DNA of 64,000 nucleotides from an uncultured Bacteroidales bacterium (GTDB taxonomy: Bacteria > Bacteroidota > Bacteroidia > Bacteroidales > Paludibacteraceae), in assembly GCA_902780235.1 (NCBI GenBank), contig CACZEL010000005.1, positions 1 to 64,000 on the forward strand, in the 5' to 3' direction. Made by a program: the position numbers and the translations under genes. Below, piece after piece: positions 16,535 through 25,323 of this stretch. Each line of letters starts with the position of its first letter. Within the stretch, counting starts at the first letter, position 1. The notes under the pieces were generated by a model that saw only the letters and a list, made by a program, of their open reading frames with translations, was not told the origin of the DNA and did no database searches.

Positions 16535-18315
16535 TTCACACGTTGTCCTTGCAGGTTAAACAATTGTTCGCCAAGCATGATATAGATCTGACCTCCGACA
16601 AGGATCTTACGTGCCACCACGTTATCGGTCGGAACAAGTTCCACTTCCGATTCAGTCTGACAGGAAGTGATATAGCGGCTATAGGACGATCCGGAGCCGG
16701 TAGCGTTGATGACCACAGACTGGATACCGATACCCTTGTTGGCTGCTGCATTGGAGCAAGTGAATGTGAGCGGAGAGAAACCGGTGAGGGTTTGGGTATT
16801 GTTCCATGTATATTCCGTCATCGTACCGCCAGCTGTCGCTTCGATGGTCGTGAGATGCTGATTCTCGGCATCGACGCTGAACTGGTCATACTGCGTACCG
16901 CCGTAGGTACGGATTTTTACAACGATGGAGCTCAAGCCACTCAGATCCACTTCGGGCGAGACGAGCTCTTTTCCCGCATCCAACAACCAATACGTGCCGG
17001 TCTTATTGGCAGTATTCGTCCATCCTGTCTGATGCTCAGCGTCGAATACAAAGACAGCCGGAGCCGCACCTTGTGTAATGGTTTCTTTGGCAAAGACGGC
17101 ATAGTAAGTAACGTCAGCTGTGACAGCGGGGAAGTCTGCCGGCTTGGTATAGAGCACAGCCGGTGCGTCCTCGCTCGTCCCTGCAATAGCGGCAGAGGTC
17201 CATCCTACGAACACATTCGACTCTGTGGAACATGAAACAGGCATGGACGGAAGAGCCATTATCGGGCATTCTTCGCAGATTGAATCCACCAACAATTCTT
17301 CGCCGTTCACCGACCAAGTCACGCCGTACATAGCACCCGGAATAGGCGGCACTTCATGCTCACGCAAGCCGTTGCTCACACCGGGAATAAAGTCCGGATC
17401 GGTAGAGGGCATCAGGAGCGACATATCTACCGTCTCACCGGCATGTTCACCCCAGATATACTCAGCCAAATAAGGATAGTCGATAAACGGATTGCGGTTA
17501 CCTTGGGTTTGCTGGATACCGTTATTACGATCGATCTCCTTCTGCGAAACGGGATCCTCGCGGTGCCACTTCATCATCAGCACAACGGCTTTCTTGGTAA
17601 AACCGAAATTGCCGGAAGCCGTATAGTTTCCTGTAAAGAAATTATTGGAAGAGGTCATGTTGGCCAGTTGCCATTTGATGATGGTTCCCATGTATCCACG
17701 TGCAAAATCGCCCTTGTATTGGTCTTTGGGCTCGAACACATTTCCCGATCCTTGAATCACCTCACCTGCTGCAGAGGCGATGGTCGGACGATCCGTGGAC
17801 CATGTACCGGCAGTACCTGTACCGTTGCCGTAGTAGTTCTTCGCTCCGGCCACCTCACCGAACTCATCGTTGGAACGGGTACTGTTGATTTTTCCGTCCG
17901 TCGGTACAAGGTGGAAGATATCGCAACCTATACCGCTGGTAGAACCGCCAAACCAGGACTTCGGAATAGAGTGCTCACGATTATAGCAATCGCAGACACC
18001 GCTATACGAACCGCATTGGTCCGAACCAAAGGTAAATGGGCACTCGCCGTACATATCCCAAATCTTTCCGGCCTTACCGACCGAATCTGCGGGATAGACA
18101 TCGGTTTTCTTGTAAGCCGTCCACAGACCGTTATAACCCAGGGAACTGAAACCGCGGTTGGTGATAGAACTGATAGCCGTCCAAAGCGACTTACCTGCCA
18201 AACCGTCTGCATCTGCATAATACGCAGGAATCTGCGCAGCAGGAGTAACGGATCCGGCCCACATCATTTGCGCTACCCAAATGAGCGCAAGAAAAGAAAC
18301 AATGTATTTTTTCAT
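16531..18315 (-). CDS. Secreted endonuclease I family nuclease (paralogue 1)
   Basis: A 594-residue exported protein with a signal peptide (MKKYIVSFLALIWVAQMMWA). The nuclease domain has the canonical YNREHSIPKSWF motif (residues about 111-122) and DIFHLVPTDGKINSTRSN, so it should be an active non-specific nuclease, unlike its altered neighbour. Two beta-rich modules follow, and the tail QLFNLQGQRVK resembles a T9SS sorting signal. A tandem pair with the downstream gene arose by duplication. Likely role: extracellular degradation of DNA or RNA for nutrients. Confidence 0.88.
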   Translation of the reverse strand: MKKYIVSFLALIWVAQMMWAGSVTPAAQIPAYYADADGLAGKSLWTAISSITNRGFSSLGYNGLWTAYKKTDVYPADSVGKAGKIWDMYGECPFTFGSDQCGSYSGVCDCYNREHSIPKSWFGGSTSGIGCDIFHLVPTDGKINSTRSNDEFGEVAGAKNYYGNGTGTAGTWSTDRPTIASAAGEVIQGSGNVFEPKDQYKGDFARGYMGTIIKWQLANMTSSNNFFTGNYTASGNFGFTKKAVVLMMKWHREDPVSQKEIDRNNGIQQTQGNRNPFIDYPYLAEYIWGEHAGETVDMSLLMPSTDPDFIPGVSNGLREHEVPPIPGAMYGVTWSVNGEELLVDSICEECPIMALPSMPVSCSTESNVFVGWTSAAIAGTSEDAPAVLYTKPADFPAVTADVTYYAVFAKETITQGAAPAVFVFDAEHQTGWTNTANKTGTYWLLDAGKELVSPEVDLSGLSSIVVKIRTYGGTQYDQFSVDAENQHLTTIEATAGGTMTEYTWNNTQTLTGFSPLTFTCSNAAANKGIGIQSVVINATGSGSSYSRYITSCQTESEVELVPTDNVVARKILVGGQIYIMLGEQLFNLQGQRVK

Positions 18316-18328
18316 GATATTATTTTTT

Positions 18329-18360
18329 ATGACGTTATTTCGTTATGACGTTATGACGAC
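18329..18360. repeat. ATGACGTT 8-bp repeat
   Basis: Four units (ATGACGTT, ATTTCGTT, ATGACGTT, ATGACGAC) sit between lpd and the nuclease genes. Confidence 0.8.
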
Positions 18361-18365
18361 GGGAT

Positions 18366-19703
18366 TTATAGGATCTCGTGCAGGATTTCGCTTACCGTAG
18401 GATGCGGGAAAACGACTTGCTCGAACTCGGCGGTCGTGTACCCCATGCGGACTGCAAAGGAAGCCGCAGAGACGAACTCCGAGCAGGGGTTTCCGATCAT
18501 ATGCACGCCCAGCACGCTGTGGTTCTTGGCATCGATGATCATCTTGCACAGACCGGTCTCACCTTCGTTCTCCGCCATGAAACGACCGGAGAAAGTCATC
18601 GGCAGACGACGTACTTCCGTTTCGATCTGCAGCTCTGCCGCTTGCGCCTCCGTGATACCTACCGATGCGATCTCGGGATTGGTATAAACGACCGAGGGGA
18701 TGGCGTTGTAAGCAATGCGTTGGAGCGGGATGATTTTCAGCATACGACCAACCGCTACTTCGGCTTGGCGCGCTGCGACGTGCGCTAACATGATCTTTCC
18801 CGTCACGTCACCGCAGGCATAAACATTCGGCAGACTGGTCTTGCAGAAATCATCAATCACGATCGCACCTTTGTTCAGTTCAATGTCCTTGAGCGCGTCG
18901 AGACCGTTGAGGTTCGCGCGACGACCTACAGAAACGAGGATCTTATCGGCTGTTAGCTTTTGGCCGTTAGCTGTTAGTTCGTTGCCGTTGATGGACTCGA
19001 CACGAGTCTCCGTGAGGATAGTGATGCCTGCTTTCTTGTATTTGTCAGCGAGCACGGTCACAACTTCCGGATCGAGGTTCGGCAGGATGGTCGGCAAAGC
19101 TTCGATGACCGTCACGGGGATACCCAGTTCATGGTAGAGCGTCGCAAACTCCATACCGATCACGCCTCCGCCGACGATGATGATCGATTTCGGCAGTTCG
19201 GTCGCATTGAGGGCGTCCGTGCTGTCCCACACAGCAGGATTATCTTTGATACCCGGAATAGGCGGCACGAAGTTCGTCGAACCCGTACAGATCATGAGGT
19301 TCTCGGCCTCGTAGATCTCGCCGTTGCAGGAGATCGTCACCAATTTATCCGTACGACTTTCCACATTGGCAAAACCCGTTACGAGCGTACAATGTTCGTT
19401 ATTAAGGCGCTGCTTGATGCCGGCGACAAGTTTGCGAACCACGATCGTCTTGCGTTTCTGCATGGCTGCAAAATCGAAGGTCACGTTCTCTGCGGTTACA
19501 CCGTATTTCTGCGCGTGCGTAGCGTTATAGTACTGTTTGGCGCCGTAGAGCAAGGACTTAGTAGGGATACATCCCACATTGAGGCACGTACCGCCTACGG
19601 CATTTTGCTCAAAGAGCACGACGTCTTTACCGGCTTTCGAGGCCTTCTCGGCTGCTGTATAACCAGCCGGACCACCGCCTATTATGGCAAGAAAATATTT
19701 CAT
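18366..19703 (-). CDS. lpd: Dihydrolipoyl dehydrogenase
   Basis: The E3 flavoprotein of 2-oxoacid dehydrogenase or glycine cleavage complexes; it reoxidises dihydrolipoamide with NAD+. The 445-residue chain starts with the FAD motif IIGGGPAGYTAAE, has the redox disulfide GGTCLNVGCIPTK (Cys41/Cys46), the NAD motif IIVGGGVIGMEFA, and the C-terminal HPTVSEIL with the active-site histidine. Residues about 239-253 are a repeat-coded insert (NGNELTANGQKLTADK). It lies 14 bp after cysE and is probably in the same transcript. Confidence 0.96.
   Translation of the reverse strand: MKYFLAIIGGGPAGYTAAEKASKAGKDVVLFEQNAVGGTCLNVGCIPTKSLLYGAKQYYNATHAQKYGVTAENVTFDFAAMQKRKTIVVRKLVAGIKQRLNNEHCTLVTGFANVESRTDKLVTISCNGEIYEAENLMICTGSTNFVPPIPGIKDNPAVWDSTDALNATELPKSIIIVGGGVIGMEFATLYHELGIPVTVIEALPTILPNLDPEVVTVLADKYKKAGITILTETRVESINGNELTANGQKLTADKILVSVGRRANLNGLDALKDIELNKGAIVIDDFCKTSLPNVYACGDVTGKIMLAHVAARQAEVAVGRMLKIIPLQRIAYNAIPSVVYTNPEIASVGITEAQAAELQIETEVRRLPMTFSGRFMAENEGETGLCKMIIDAKNHSVLGVHMIGNPCSEFVSAASFAVRMGYTTAEFEQVVFPHPTVSEILHEIL
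18946..18988. repeat. GTTAGCT heptamer repeat inside lpd
   Basis: GGCTGTTAGCTTTTGGCCG-type units of period 7 within the lpd coding sequence. No stop codon results in the lpd frame. Confidence 0.85.
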
Positions 19704-19717
19704 GATATATAAGGTAT

Positions 19718-20404
19718 TTATGCTTTGTTTTTAATTCGTATTTCAGGTGTTGATTGAAGGACAATCGAGTTCGCCGGGACATCTTGGGTGAGCCAGACGT
19801 TACCGCCAATGACCGTATCGTGACCAATGGTCACACGACCAAGGATGGAGGTGTTGGAATAGACCGTGACGTTATCTTCCAAGATCGGGTGACGAGGGAT
19901 ATCCATGGGTTTACCATCGGCATCGTATTCGAAGTTCTTCGCACCGAGTGTGACACCTTGATACAGGACGACATGCGAGCCAATGATGGCCGTTTCGCCG
20001 ATGACGACACCCGTTCCGTGGTCAATACAGAAATAGTCTCCTATCTGCGCTGCAGGGTGAATATCTATTCCTGTGCGGCTATGTGCCAATTCCGTCAACA
20101 TACGCGGAATACGCGGCACGCCAAGTTGGTACAACACATGGGCGGCACGGTAATGGATCATTGCATATTGCAGCGGGTACGAGAGAATCACTTCGCCGCG
20201 ATCCGTTACGGCAGGGTCATTATGCAAAACAGCATCCACATCGGTATTGATGAGACGCTTGATCTCAGGGATCTGCTCCCAGAACGCCTCCGGCAGACAG
20301 AGGTCTTTCGGACGCTCTACCGCAGGATAATACTCCGGAAAGATCTCGCCCTGCAGGTGCAGCACAAGTTGCTTCAAATGCGCTATGTTAATAAGTCCGT
20401 TCAA
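19718..20404 (-). CDS. cysE: Serine O-acetyltransferase
   Basis: It makes O-acetylserine from serine and acetyl-CoA, the first step of cysteine synthesis. At 228 residues it has an N-terminal helical part and a left-handed beta-helix with hexapeptide repeats (about residues 115-215): GIDIHPAAQIGDYFCIDHG, VVIGETAIIG, and YQGVTLGAKNF. It sits next to cysK, the enzyme that uses its product and normally forms a complex with it. Confidence 0.95.
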   Translation of the reverse strand: MNGLINIAHLKQLVLHLQGEIFPEYYPAVERPKDLCLPEAFWEQIPEIKRLINTDVDAVLHNDPAVTDRGEVILSYPLQYAMIHYRAAHVLYQLGVPRIPRMLTELAHSRTGIDIHPAAQIGDYFCIDHGTGVVIGETAIIGSHVVLYQGVTLGAKNFEYDADGKPMDIPRHPILEDNVTVYSNTSILGRVTIGHDTVIGGNVWLTQDVPANSIVLQSTPEIRIKNKA

Positions 20405-20434
20405 TTTTGAATTTTGAATTTTGAATTTTTAATT
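20402..20434. repeat. AATTTTG heptamer repeat
   Basis: Four to five AATTTTG/AATTTTT units of period 7 lie between cysK and cysE and run into the 3' end of cysK. Confidence 0.8.
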
Positions 20435-21322
20435 TTCCAACACCGAGAGGTATCTTTCGCCGGTGTCAGGCAAGAGGACGACGATGGTTTTGTCTTTGTA
20501 TTCGGGTTGTTGTGTCAGCTGCAAGGCAGCGGCATAGGCTGCGCCGGAAGAGATGCCGACCAGCAGGCCGTGATCTTTGGCGAGCGTGCGTGCGGCGTTG
20601 ATAGCATCATCGTCGGTGACGGTTAGCACCCGATCAATAAAACCGGCCTGGTAGGTGTCAGGCACGAAGTTAGCCCCTATACCCTGTATCTTATGCGGAC
20701 CTGCATGTCCTTGCGTGAGCACGGGAGAAGAGGCGGGTTCGACGGCGATGACTTCGATGGTGAAGTTACGCTCTTTGAGTGCACGCCCTACTCCACTGAC
20801 CGTGCCGCCGGTACCTACTCCTGCAATAAAAACATCCACTTGTCCATTCGTATCTTCCCATATCTCCTGACCTGTTGTGGTATAATGGATAGCAGGATTG
20901 GCAGGATTGGTAAACTGACCTAAGATGAGCGCACCGGGTGTGTTGTCACGGATCTCTTCCGCTTTGGCAATCGCCCCTTTCATTCCTTCGGCTCCTGGTG
21001 TGAGGATGAGTTCTGCACCATAGGCAGCAAGGAGGTTACGACGTTCTACAGACATCGTGTCCGGCATGGTGAGGATGACCCGATACCCTTTGAGTCGACC
21101 GATCCATGCAAGTCCTACACCGGTGTTACCGGAGGTAGGTTCGATGATGGTTGCCTCGGGTTGCAACGCACCCGATTTCTCCGCATCTTCGATCATCGCC
21201 AGAGCGGTACGATCCTTGATTGAACCGCCGGGATTAAAGCGCTCGAGTTTGAGGAGCAGACCTTTTTGCACCTCCAACATCGGCGTCTTTCCTATTAATT
21301 CTATGAGGGATTGAACTATCAT
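20429..21322 (-). CDS. cysK: Cysteine synthase (O-acetylserine sulfhydrylase)
   Basis: A PLP enzyme that makes cysteine from O-acetylserine and sulfide. The 297-residue chain has the PLP-lysine motif NPGGSIKDR (residues about 31-39), the substrate loop EPTSGNTGVGLAW, and the phosphate loop GTGGTVSGVG. Its start overlaps the stop of the preceding C_GCAxxG_C_C gene by 4 bp (ATGA), so the two are translationally coupled. Confidence 0.96.
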   Translation of the reverse strand: MIVQSLIELIGKTPMLEVQKGLLLKLERFNPGGSIKDRTALAMIEDAEKSGALQPEATIIEPTSGNTGVGLAWIGRLKGYRVILTMPDTMSVERRNLLAAYGAELILTPGAEGMKGAIAKAEEIRDNTPGALILGQFTNPANPAIHYTTTGQEIWEDTNGQVDVFIAGVGTGGTVSGVGRALKERNFTIEVIAVEPASSPVLTQGHAGPHKIQGIGANFVPDTYQAGFIDRVLTVTDDDAINAARTLAKDHGLLVGISSGAAYAAALQLTQQPEYKDKTIVVLLPDTGERYLSVLEN

Positions 21323-21798
21323 AAGTTGCGTAAATATATTCTAACGGCCTCTGCGATCATTTCGGGGCATGGTCTTTTCTCGTAATACTCCTGTGTGCGC
21401 TCTGCCGGACGAGGGTCTAAGTCGAGTTGGACATTGCATTGACCTTTCGGCGCCAAGCCGAGGAGTTCCCCGCAGATGAGGCTTCCGTATTTGCCCTTAA
21501 ACTCGCCCGCTAATTGTTGGACGAAGGCGTAGTTATTCATCTTACCTTCGTTATCATGGGGTGTGCAGGATCCGTTCTGAAGTCCGGCAAGCATAAACAT
21601 GCCGGAAGCGGCCCCGCAGACGAGGCGCATGCGACCCATGCCACCGCCAAAAGAGGCAGAGAGACGGAGAGCGAATGATTCGTCGGTAATACCATATATA
21701 TCAGCACAGGAAGTGAAGACCGCCTGGCTGCAGTTATAACCTTGTTTGAAGAGTTCTACCGCGCGTTGCGCGCGCATTTCGATATCGCGTTCATTCAT
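21319..21798 (-). CDS. C_GCAxxG_C_C family redox protein
   Basis: A 159-residue protein starting at the ATG at 21798, 8 bases past the -7 box. It has the family's spaced cysteines: YNCSQAV (residue about 22), LVCGAASGMFM (the C-GCAxxG core, here CGAASG), LICGELLG, and a late RPCPEMI. The family is thought to bind metal or take part in redox or sulfur chemistry. Its position as first gene of a cysK-cysE-lpd operon fits a link to cysteine or thiol metabolism. The precise function is not known. Confidence 0.85.
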   Translation of the reverse strand: MNERDIEMRAQRAVELFKQGYNCSQAVFTSCADIYGITDESFALRLSASFGGGMGRMRLVCGAASGMFMLAGLQNGSCTPHDNEGKMNNYAFVQQLAGEFKGKYGSLICGELLGLAPKGQCNVQLDLDPRPAERTQEYYEKRPCPEMIAEAVRIYLRNL

Positions 21799-21806
21799 AG
21801 CGGCTG

Positions 21807-21838
21807 CAAAGGTACAAAAAAAAATCGACCCTTGCAAA
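21807..21838 (-). promoter_or_regulatory. Promoter of the cysteine operon
   Basis: TTTG (21838-21835) and TACCTTTG (21814-21807) with a 20-bp spacer. It overlaps the terminator of the upstream exporter operon. Confidence 0.85.
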
Positions 21839-21852
21839 TAAAAGTCGATTTT
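21813..21852 (-). terminator. Terminator of the exporter operon
   Basis: On the minus strand AAAATCGAC (21852-21844) pairs with GTCGATTTT (21829-21821), followed by a run of T. The -33 box of the next promoter lies in the loop. Confidence 0.8.
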
Positions 21853-21857
21853 TATTG

Positions 21858-23009
21858 TTAAAAGACATTATTTTGCCTTTTGCGTACGTAAAAGAGAATA
21901 CTCGCCAGGACAAAATAAACAAGGGTGAGTATCCAGAGGGCGATGTACTCCGTGCCGGTGGTAGCAAGGCTGGCACCCATCGAGTTGATATGGATGAAAG
22001 CGTGTGCGCCATGCGTATAAGGGATACAGCAGGCGATATACCACCATGCGTCCGGGATCATCTCTTTCGGCCATGAGATACCGGCCATGAAGAGGAAGAT
22101 GAGCGAGGACGAGATGAGCAGCACCAGTCCGGACTCTCGATTTCGGATGAAGACCGACACGCAGAGCGAGAAGAAAATGATCGCAAGCAGATACGGCACG
22201 ATCAGCAGCAATATATCGCCGATCGAACCGATATGCGGGATGTCGAACAGGCGCGGGAAGAAGCCTAACAGGATCGCTGCCAAGCCGTAATAGATGACAA
22301 AACAAGCGCTTGCCCGACCGATGAGCGAGCTGAAACTATAACTCTCTTCATTCTCTTCGCGCGCCGTACCGCCTAACATGCAGATGCCAAAGAAAAGGGT
22401 CTGATGCAGAATCAGCATCAGTACCGCCGGAATGAGGAACGAACCGTATCCGCCGGTAGGCGTGAAGAGCGCCGTCTCGGTATAAGGTGCGTCCTGCACT
22501 AACGCCCACGCGAAATTCTTATCCACACCCATGTTCTCGTACCGGTCAATCTGAATATTACGCATGGACTCCAGCATGACGTTGTTACAACTGAGGTAGA
22601 TCGCTTTCATGTAGAGGAAAGACGACATGTCGCAGTAGAGCGATATATGGGCTTGTCCTAACGGGTCAGCTAACTGGCGGGCAAAATCGCGCGGGAAATA
22701 GATGATACCATGCACCTTCTGGTCGCGAAGCAGTTGTTCCGCTTCTGCCATACTGGTACACGAATACGTCAATTGGATATCCGGCGCCGCGTTCCATTTA
22801 TGCAGGAAATCCCTACTCTGCGGACTGTTCGACAGGTCCACGACGGCGACCGGCACATTCGTGATCTGCTCGTTCCAATAGATAGCTTTGTAGATGAGCG
22901 GGTACGCGAGGGTGGCGACGATGAAGATGACCGTCACGCCCGGATCGCGAAATATCCGCCTCAGTTCACTCACGAACGCTTTTACTATAGGGTATTGAAA
23001 TTTAGACAT
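21858..23009 (-). CDS. ABC-2 type transporter permease (exporter subunit 2)
   Basis: A 383-residue permease of the YhhJ/YbhR type. I use the ATG at 23009 (MSKFQYPIVKAF); the longer start lies in an AAAGTCG repeat. One N-terminal membrane segment (VTVIFIVATLAYPLIY) is followed by a large periplasmic domain (about residues 45-170) and five membrane segments in the second half, the usual plan for this family. It pairs with the permease encoded just upstream. No ATP-binding subunit is encoded in the operon. Confidence 0.9.
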   Translation of the reverse strand: MSKFQYPIVKAFVSELRRIFRDPGVTVIFIVATLAYPLIYKAIYWNEQITNVPVAVVDLSNSPQSRDFLHKWNAAPDIQLTYSCTSMAEAEQLLRDQKVHGIIYFPRDFARQLADPLGQAHISLYCDMSSFLYMKAIYLSCNNVMLESMRNIQIDRYENMGVDKNFAWALVQDAPYTETALFTPTGGYGSFLIPAVLMLILHQTLFFGICMLGGTAREENEESYSFSSLIGRASACFVIYYGLAAILLGFFPRLFDIPHIGSIGDILLLIVPYLLAIIFFSLCVSVFIRNRESGLVLLISSSLIFLFMAGISWPKEMIPDAWWYIACCIPYTHGAHAFIHINSMGASLATTGTEYIALWILTLVYFVLASILFYVRKRQNNVF

Positions 23010-23031
23010 CTTTTGACTTTCGACTTTCACC
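23010..23031. repeat. AAAGTCG heptamer repeat
   Basis: Three AAAGTCG-type units separate the two permease genes and shift the apparent start of the downstream one. Confidence 0.7.
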
Positions 23032-24207
23032 TTATTTCAGCGGATAATTCCAATAAACGAGGGCACGATGCAGACGCGGCGCGACACAGAGGGAAGCGAC
23101 CATGAAAGCCGTGAGGGCTAACATATGCGGGATACTGTTCTCTATCGGCGCAGCCATCAGGGCTTCGTTCACATAGATGAGGTAATAATGGCGCAGCGGT
23201 TCGATATACGAGAGCGCTTTGACGGGCGCTAACATCGACATCTGCGGGTACGTGAATCCCGACAGCGAGAAACCGAGCATCGAGTACAAAGCACCGATCG
23301 AGAGGGCGTCACGAAGCGTCGGCAGCAGACCGATCAGCGTGATACCCAGCGCTTCCATGGCGAAGATGAACAGCATCAGACCGAACATCAACCGGCTCGT
23401 GCTACCATAGACCGGGAAGCCTGCAAAACGGTACAGGATCAGATGACAGCCGACGCCGAGGATGAGGTACATCACCGTGTAAGGGATCAGTTTGCCGATC
23501 ATCGCTACCGTGTAGTTGCCTCCTGCAGCACGCAGCCAAGCGTGCGACGTACGGGACTTGAGTTCAAAACCGATCGCGAAGATCGTCAGCATCAGGCATA
23601 TCAGCCCAAGGATACCCGGCAGGATCGTACTGACCAGATAAACCGAGTAGTTACCCCATGGGTTCGCCACCATATGTCCTTCGATCGCAAGCGGTTGGAT
23701 ACGATGCATGATCACATCGTCCGTCAGCCCTTTCTTTCGCAGCACCTCGCGCTGGAAAGCACCCGAAGTGAGGTTCACCATCGTCAGCATCTGCTTGTAA
23801 GCCGTATTGCCGCCGACGGTGTATGAGTTGGTGACATAAAAATCCATCTGCGGACGTTTGAACGCCACCAGATCGCTGTAGAATCCTTCGGGAATGACGA
23901 AGATGCCGTAGATCTTACCCTGCTGCATGGCCTTGCGGGCTTCGGGGTATGAGTTCGTGATGAGTTGGATATCCACCGAAGGCGTCGCCTGCATCTCATG
24001 AATCAAACGGCGGGAGATGGAAGTCTGGTCGAGATCCACTACCGCTACCGGCATATTCTCCGCCGTGCCGCCTTTCATCAAGGTCAGGAAGAAGAAGGTC
24101 GATAGCAGCATCACGCCCACCGAGGCAAACAGGTACAGCGGTCGCGCAAACATCATGTGCAACTCACGAACGAGTACACGATAAATATTTTTGAAAATAA
24201 TTAACAT
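23032..24207 (-). CDS. ABC-2 type transporter permease (exporter subunit 1)
   Basis: A 391-residue permease with the same plan as its neighbour: membrane segment near residues 20-42, a periplasmic domain to about 180, then five or six membrane segments (ILPGILGLICLMLTIFAIGFE and others). Such pairs form heterodimeric export channels for drugs or other hydrophobic molecules together with HlyD and TolC partners, both encoded here. It follows the HlyD gene after a 63-bp gap filled with heptamer repeats. Confidence 0.9.
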   Translation of the reverse strand: MLIIFKNIYRVLVRELHMMFARPLYLFASVGVMLLSTFFFLTLMKGGTAENMPVAVVDLDQTSISRRLIHEMQATPSVDIQLITNSYPEARKAMQQGKIYGIFVIPEGFYSDLVAFKRPQMDFYVTNSYTVGGNTAYKQMLTMVNLTSGAFQREVLRKKGLTDDVIMHRIQPLAIEGHMVANPWGNYSVYLVSTILPGILGLICLMLTIFAIGFELKSRTSHAWLRAAGGNYTVAMIGKLIPYTVMYLILGVGCHLILYRFAGFPVYGSTSRLMFGLMLFIFAMEALGITLIGLLPTLRDALSIGALYSMLGFSLSGFTYPQMSMLAPVKALSYIEPLRHYYLIYVNEALMAAPIENSIPHMLALTAFMVASLCVAPRLHRALVYWNYPLK

Positions 24208-24218
24208 TATTTAACTTT

Positions 24219-24271
24219 GGCTTTTGGCTATTGGCTTTTAGCTAACAGCTAATAGCTAACGGCTAACAGCT
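24219..24271. repeat. GGCTTTT/GCTAACA heptamer repeats
   Basis: Seven to eight units of period 7. TTGGCTT/TTGGCTA-type units change to GCTAACA/GCTAATA-type units, giving an imperfect inverted arrangement between HlyD and permease genes. Confidence 0.9.
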
Positions 24272-25260
24272 TATTCAACTACCAAAGCGGTCATTCCCGG
24301 ACGAATACCCGGGATCGTCATGGTCGGACGACATTTGACATCGAACGTACGCACGTCGTAGCCGCCGTTCTGTTTGGTCGAACGCCAGGTAGCGTACGTT
24401 CCCATCGCTTTGATATGGGTCACGGTCAGCGGGTACTTGACATCGTTACCAAGGGCAGGAACGGTCACTTGTACGACCGATCCCATGGGGAACTTGGTCA
24501 GCATATCCTCGCGCACAGCGAACGTGAACCATACATCGGTCAGATCGACGATGGACATGACAGGACTTCCCTGCCCGACCAGTTCACCCACTTTGGGGAA
24601 CATTTCGCTCACCTCTCCGTCACAAGGAGACAGCAGGTATTTCTCTGCCTCTGCAGCAGCGACCTCTTGGAGAATACCATCCACGCGTGCTACCTGTGCT
24701 TCGGCAGCCGCCTTATCTTCCTCGCGGGCACCGGCAAGCGCCATCTGATATTGGCTACGTGCCGCTTTGACGGTAGCAGAAGCCGCTTTGTACTGCGCCT
24801 CTACCTCATCGCGTTTCTGCGCCGAGACGACGCCTTTGTCGTACAGACGCTGCACACGCTCGTAACTCTTTCGGTAGATCTCTTCCCCGGCTTTGGCTTT
24901 CTGATAGAGCTCATACGCTCCCTGGATCTGTTCCTGTTGGGCTCCGTTCTTGGCTTTCTGGTTCACGGCCTCCGCCATCTCACGGGCCGCTAAAGCCTGC
25001 GCTTTCTTGGCCTCTACCTCCGGCGAATAGATGACAACGAGCGTGTCGCCTTTCTTCACCTGCTCCCCTTCTTCGTAGAGGTACATCTCGATACGTCCCG
25101 GCACTTTACCGGACACGCGGTACTCCGCTGCTTCCGCTTCACCTTGAATAAGGGTCTTCTCCGGACGCAATGCGATCAGTCCTACTACCGCAACAATAAC
25201 GACTACTGTCAGCAACGCGATCAGTCCCAACAGCAGACTTCCTTCATTCACTTTTTTCAT
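24271..25260 (-). CDS. HlyD/EmrA-family membrane fusion protein
   Basis: The periplasmic adaptor of the exporter. The 329-residue chain has one N-terminal membrane anchor (LLLGLIALLTVVVIVAVVGLI), a lipoyl-like half (EYRVSGKVPGRI...VKKGDTLVVI), a long helical hairpin (about residues 80-200, Ala/Lys/Glu-rich) and a beta-barrel domain (VGELVGQGSPVMSIVDLTDVW). It links the permeases to the TolC-like outer-membrane channel encoded just upstream. Confidence 0.93.
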   Translation of the reverse strand: MKKVNEGSLLLGLIALLTVVVIVAVVGLIALRPEKTLIQGEAEAAEYRVSGKVPGRIEMYLYEEGEQVKKGDTLVVIYSPEVEAKKAQALAAREMAEAVNQKAKNGAQQEQIQGAYELYQKAKAGEEIYRKSYERVQRLYDKGVVSAQKRDEVEAQYKAASATVKAARSQYQMALAGAREEDKAAAEAQVARVDGILQEVAAAEAEKYLLSPCDGEVSEMFPKVGELVGQGSPVMSIVDLTDVWFTFAVREDMLTKFPMGSVVQVTVPALGNDVKYPLTVTHIKAMGTYATWRSTKQNGGYDVRTFDVKCRPTMTIPGIRPGMTALVVE

Positions 25261-25267
25261 ATTTTTA

Positions 25268-25321
25268 CTTTGGCTATTGGCTTTTGGCTATTAGCTAACA
25301 GCTAACAGCTAAGGGCTAATG
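25268..25321. repeat. GGCTATT/GCTAACA heptamer repeats
   Basis: Seven units of period 7 between the TolC and HlyD genes, with the same order of unit types as at 24219-24271. Confidence 0.9.
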
Positions 25322-25323
25322 TT

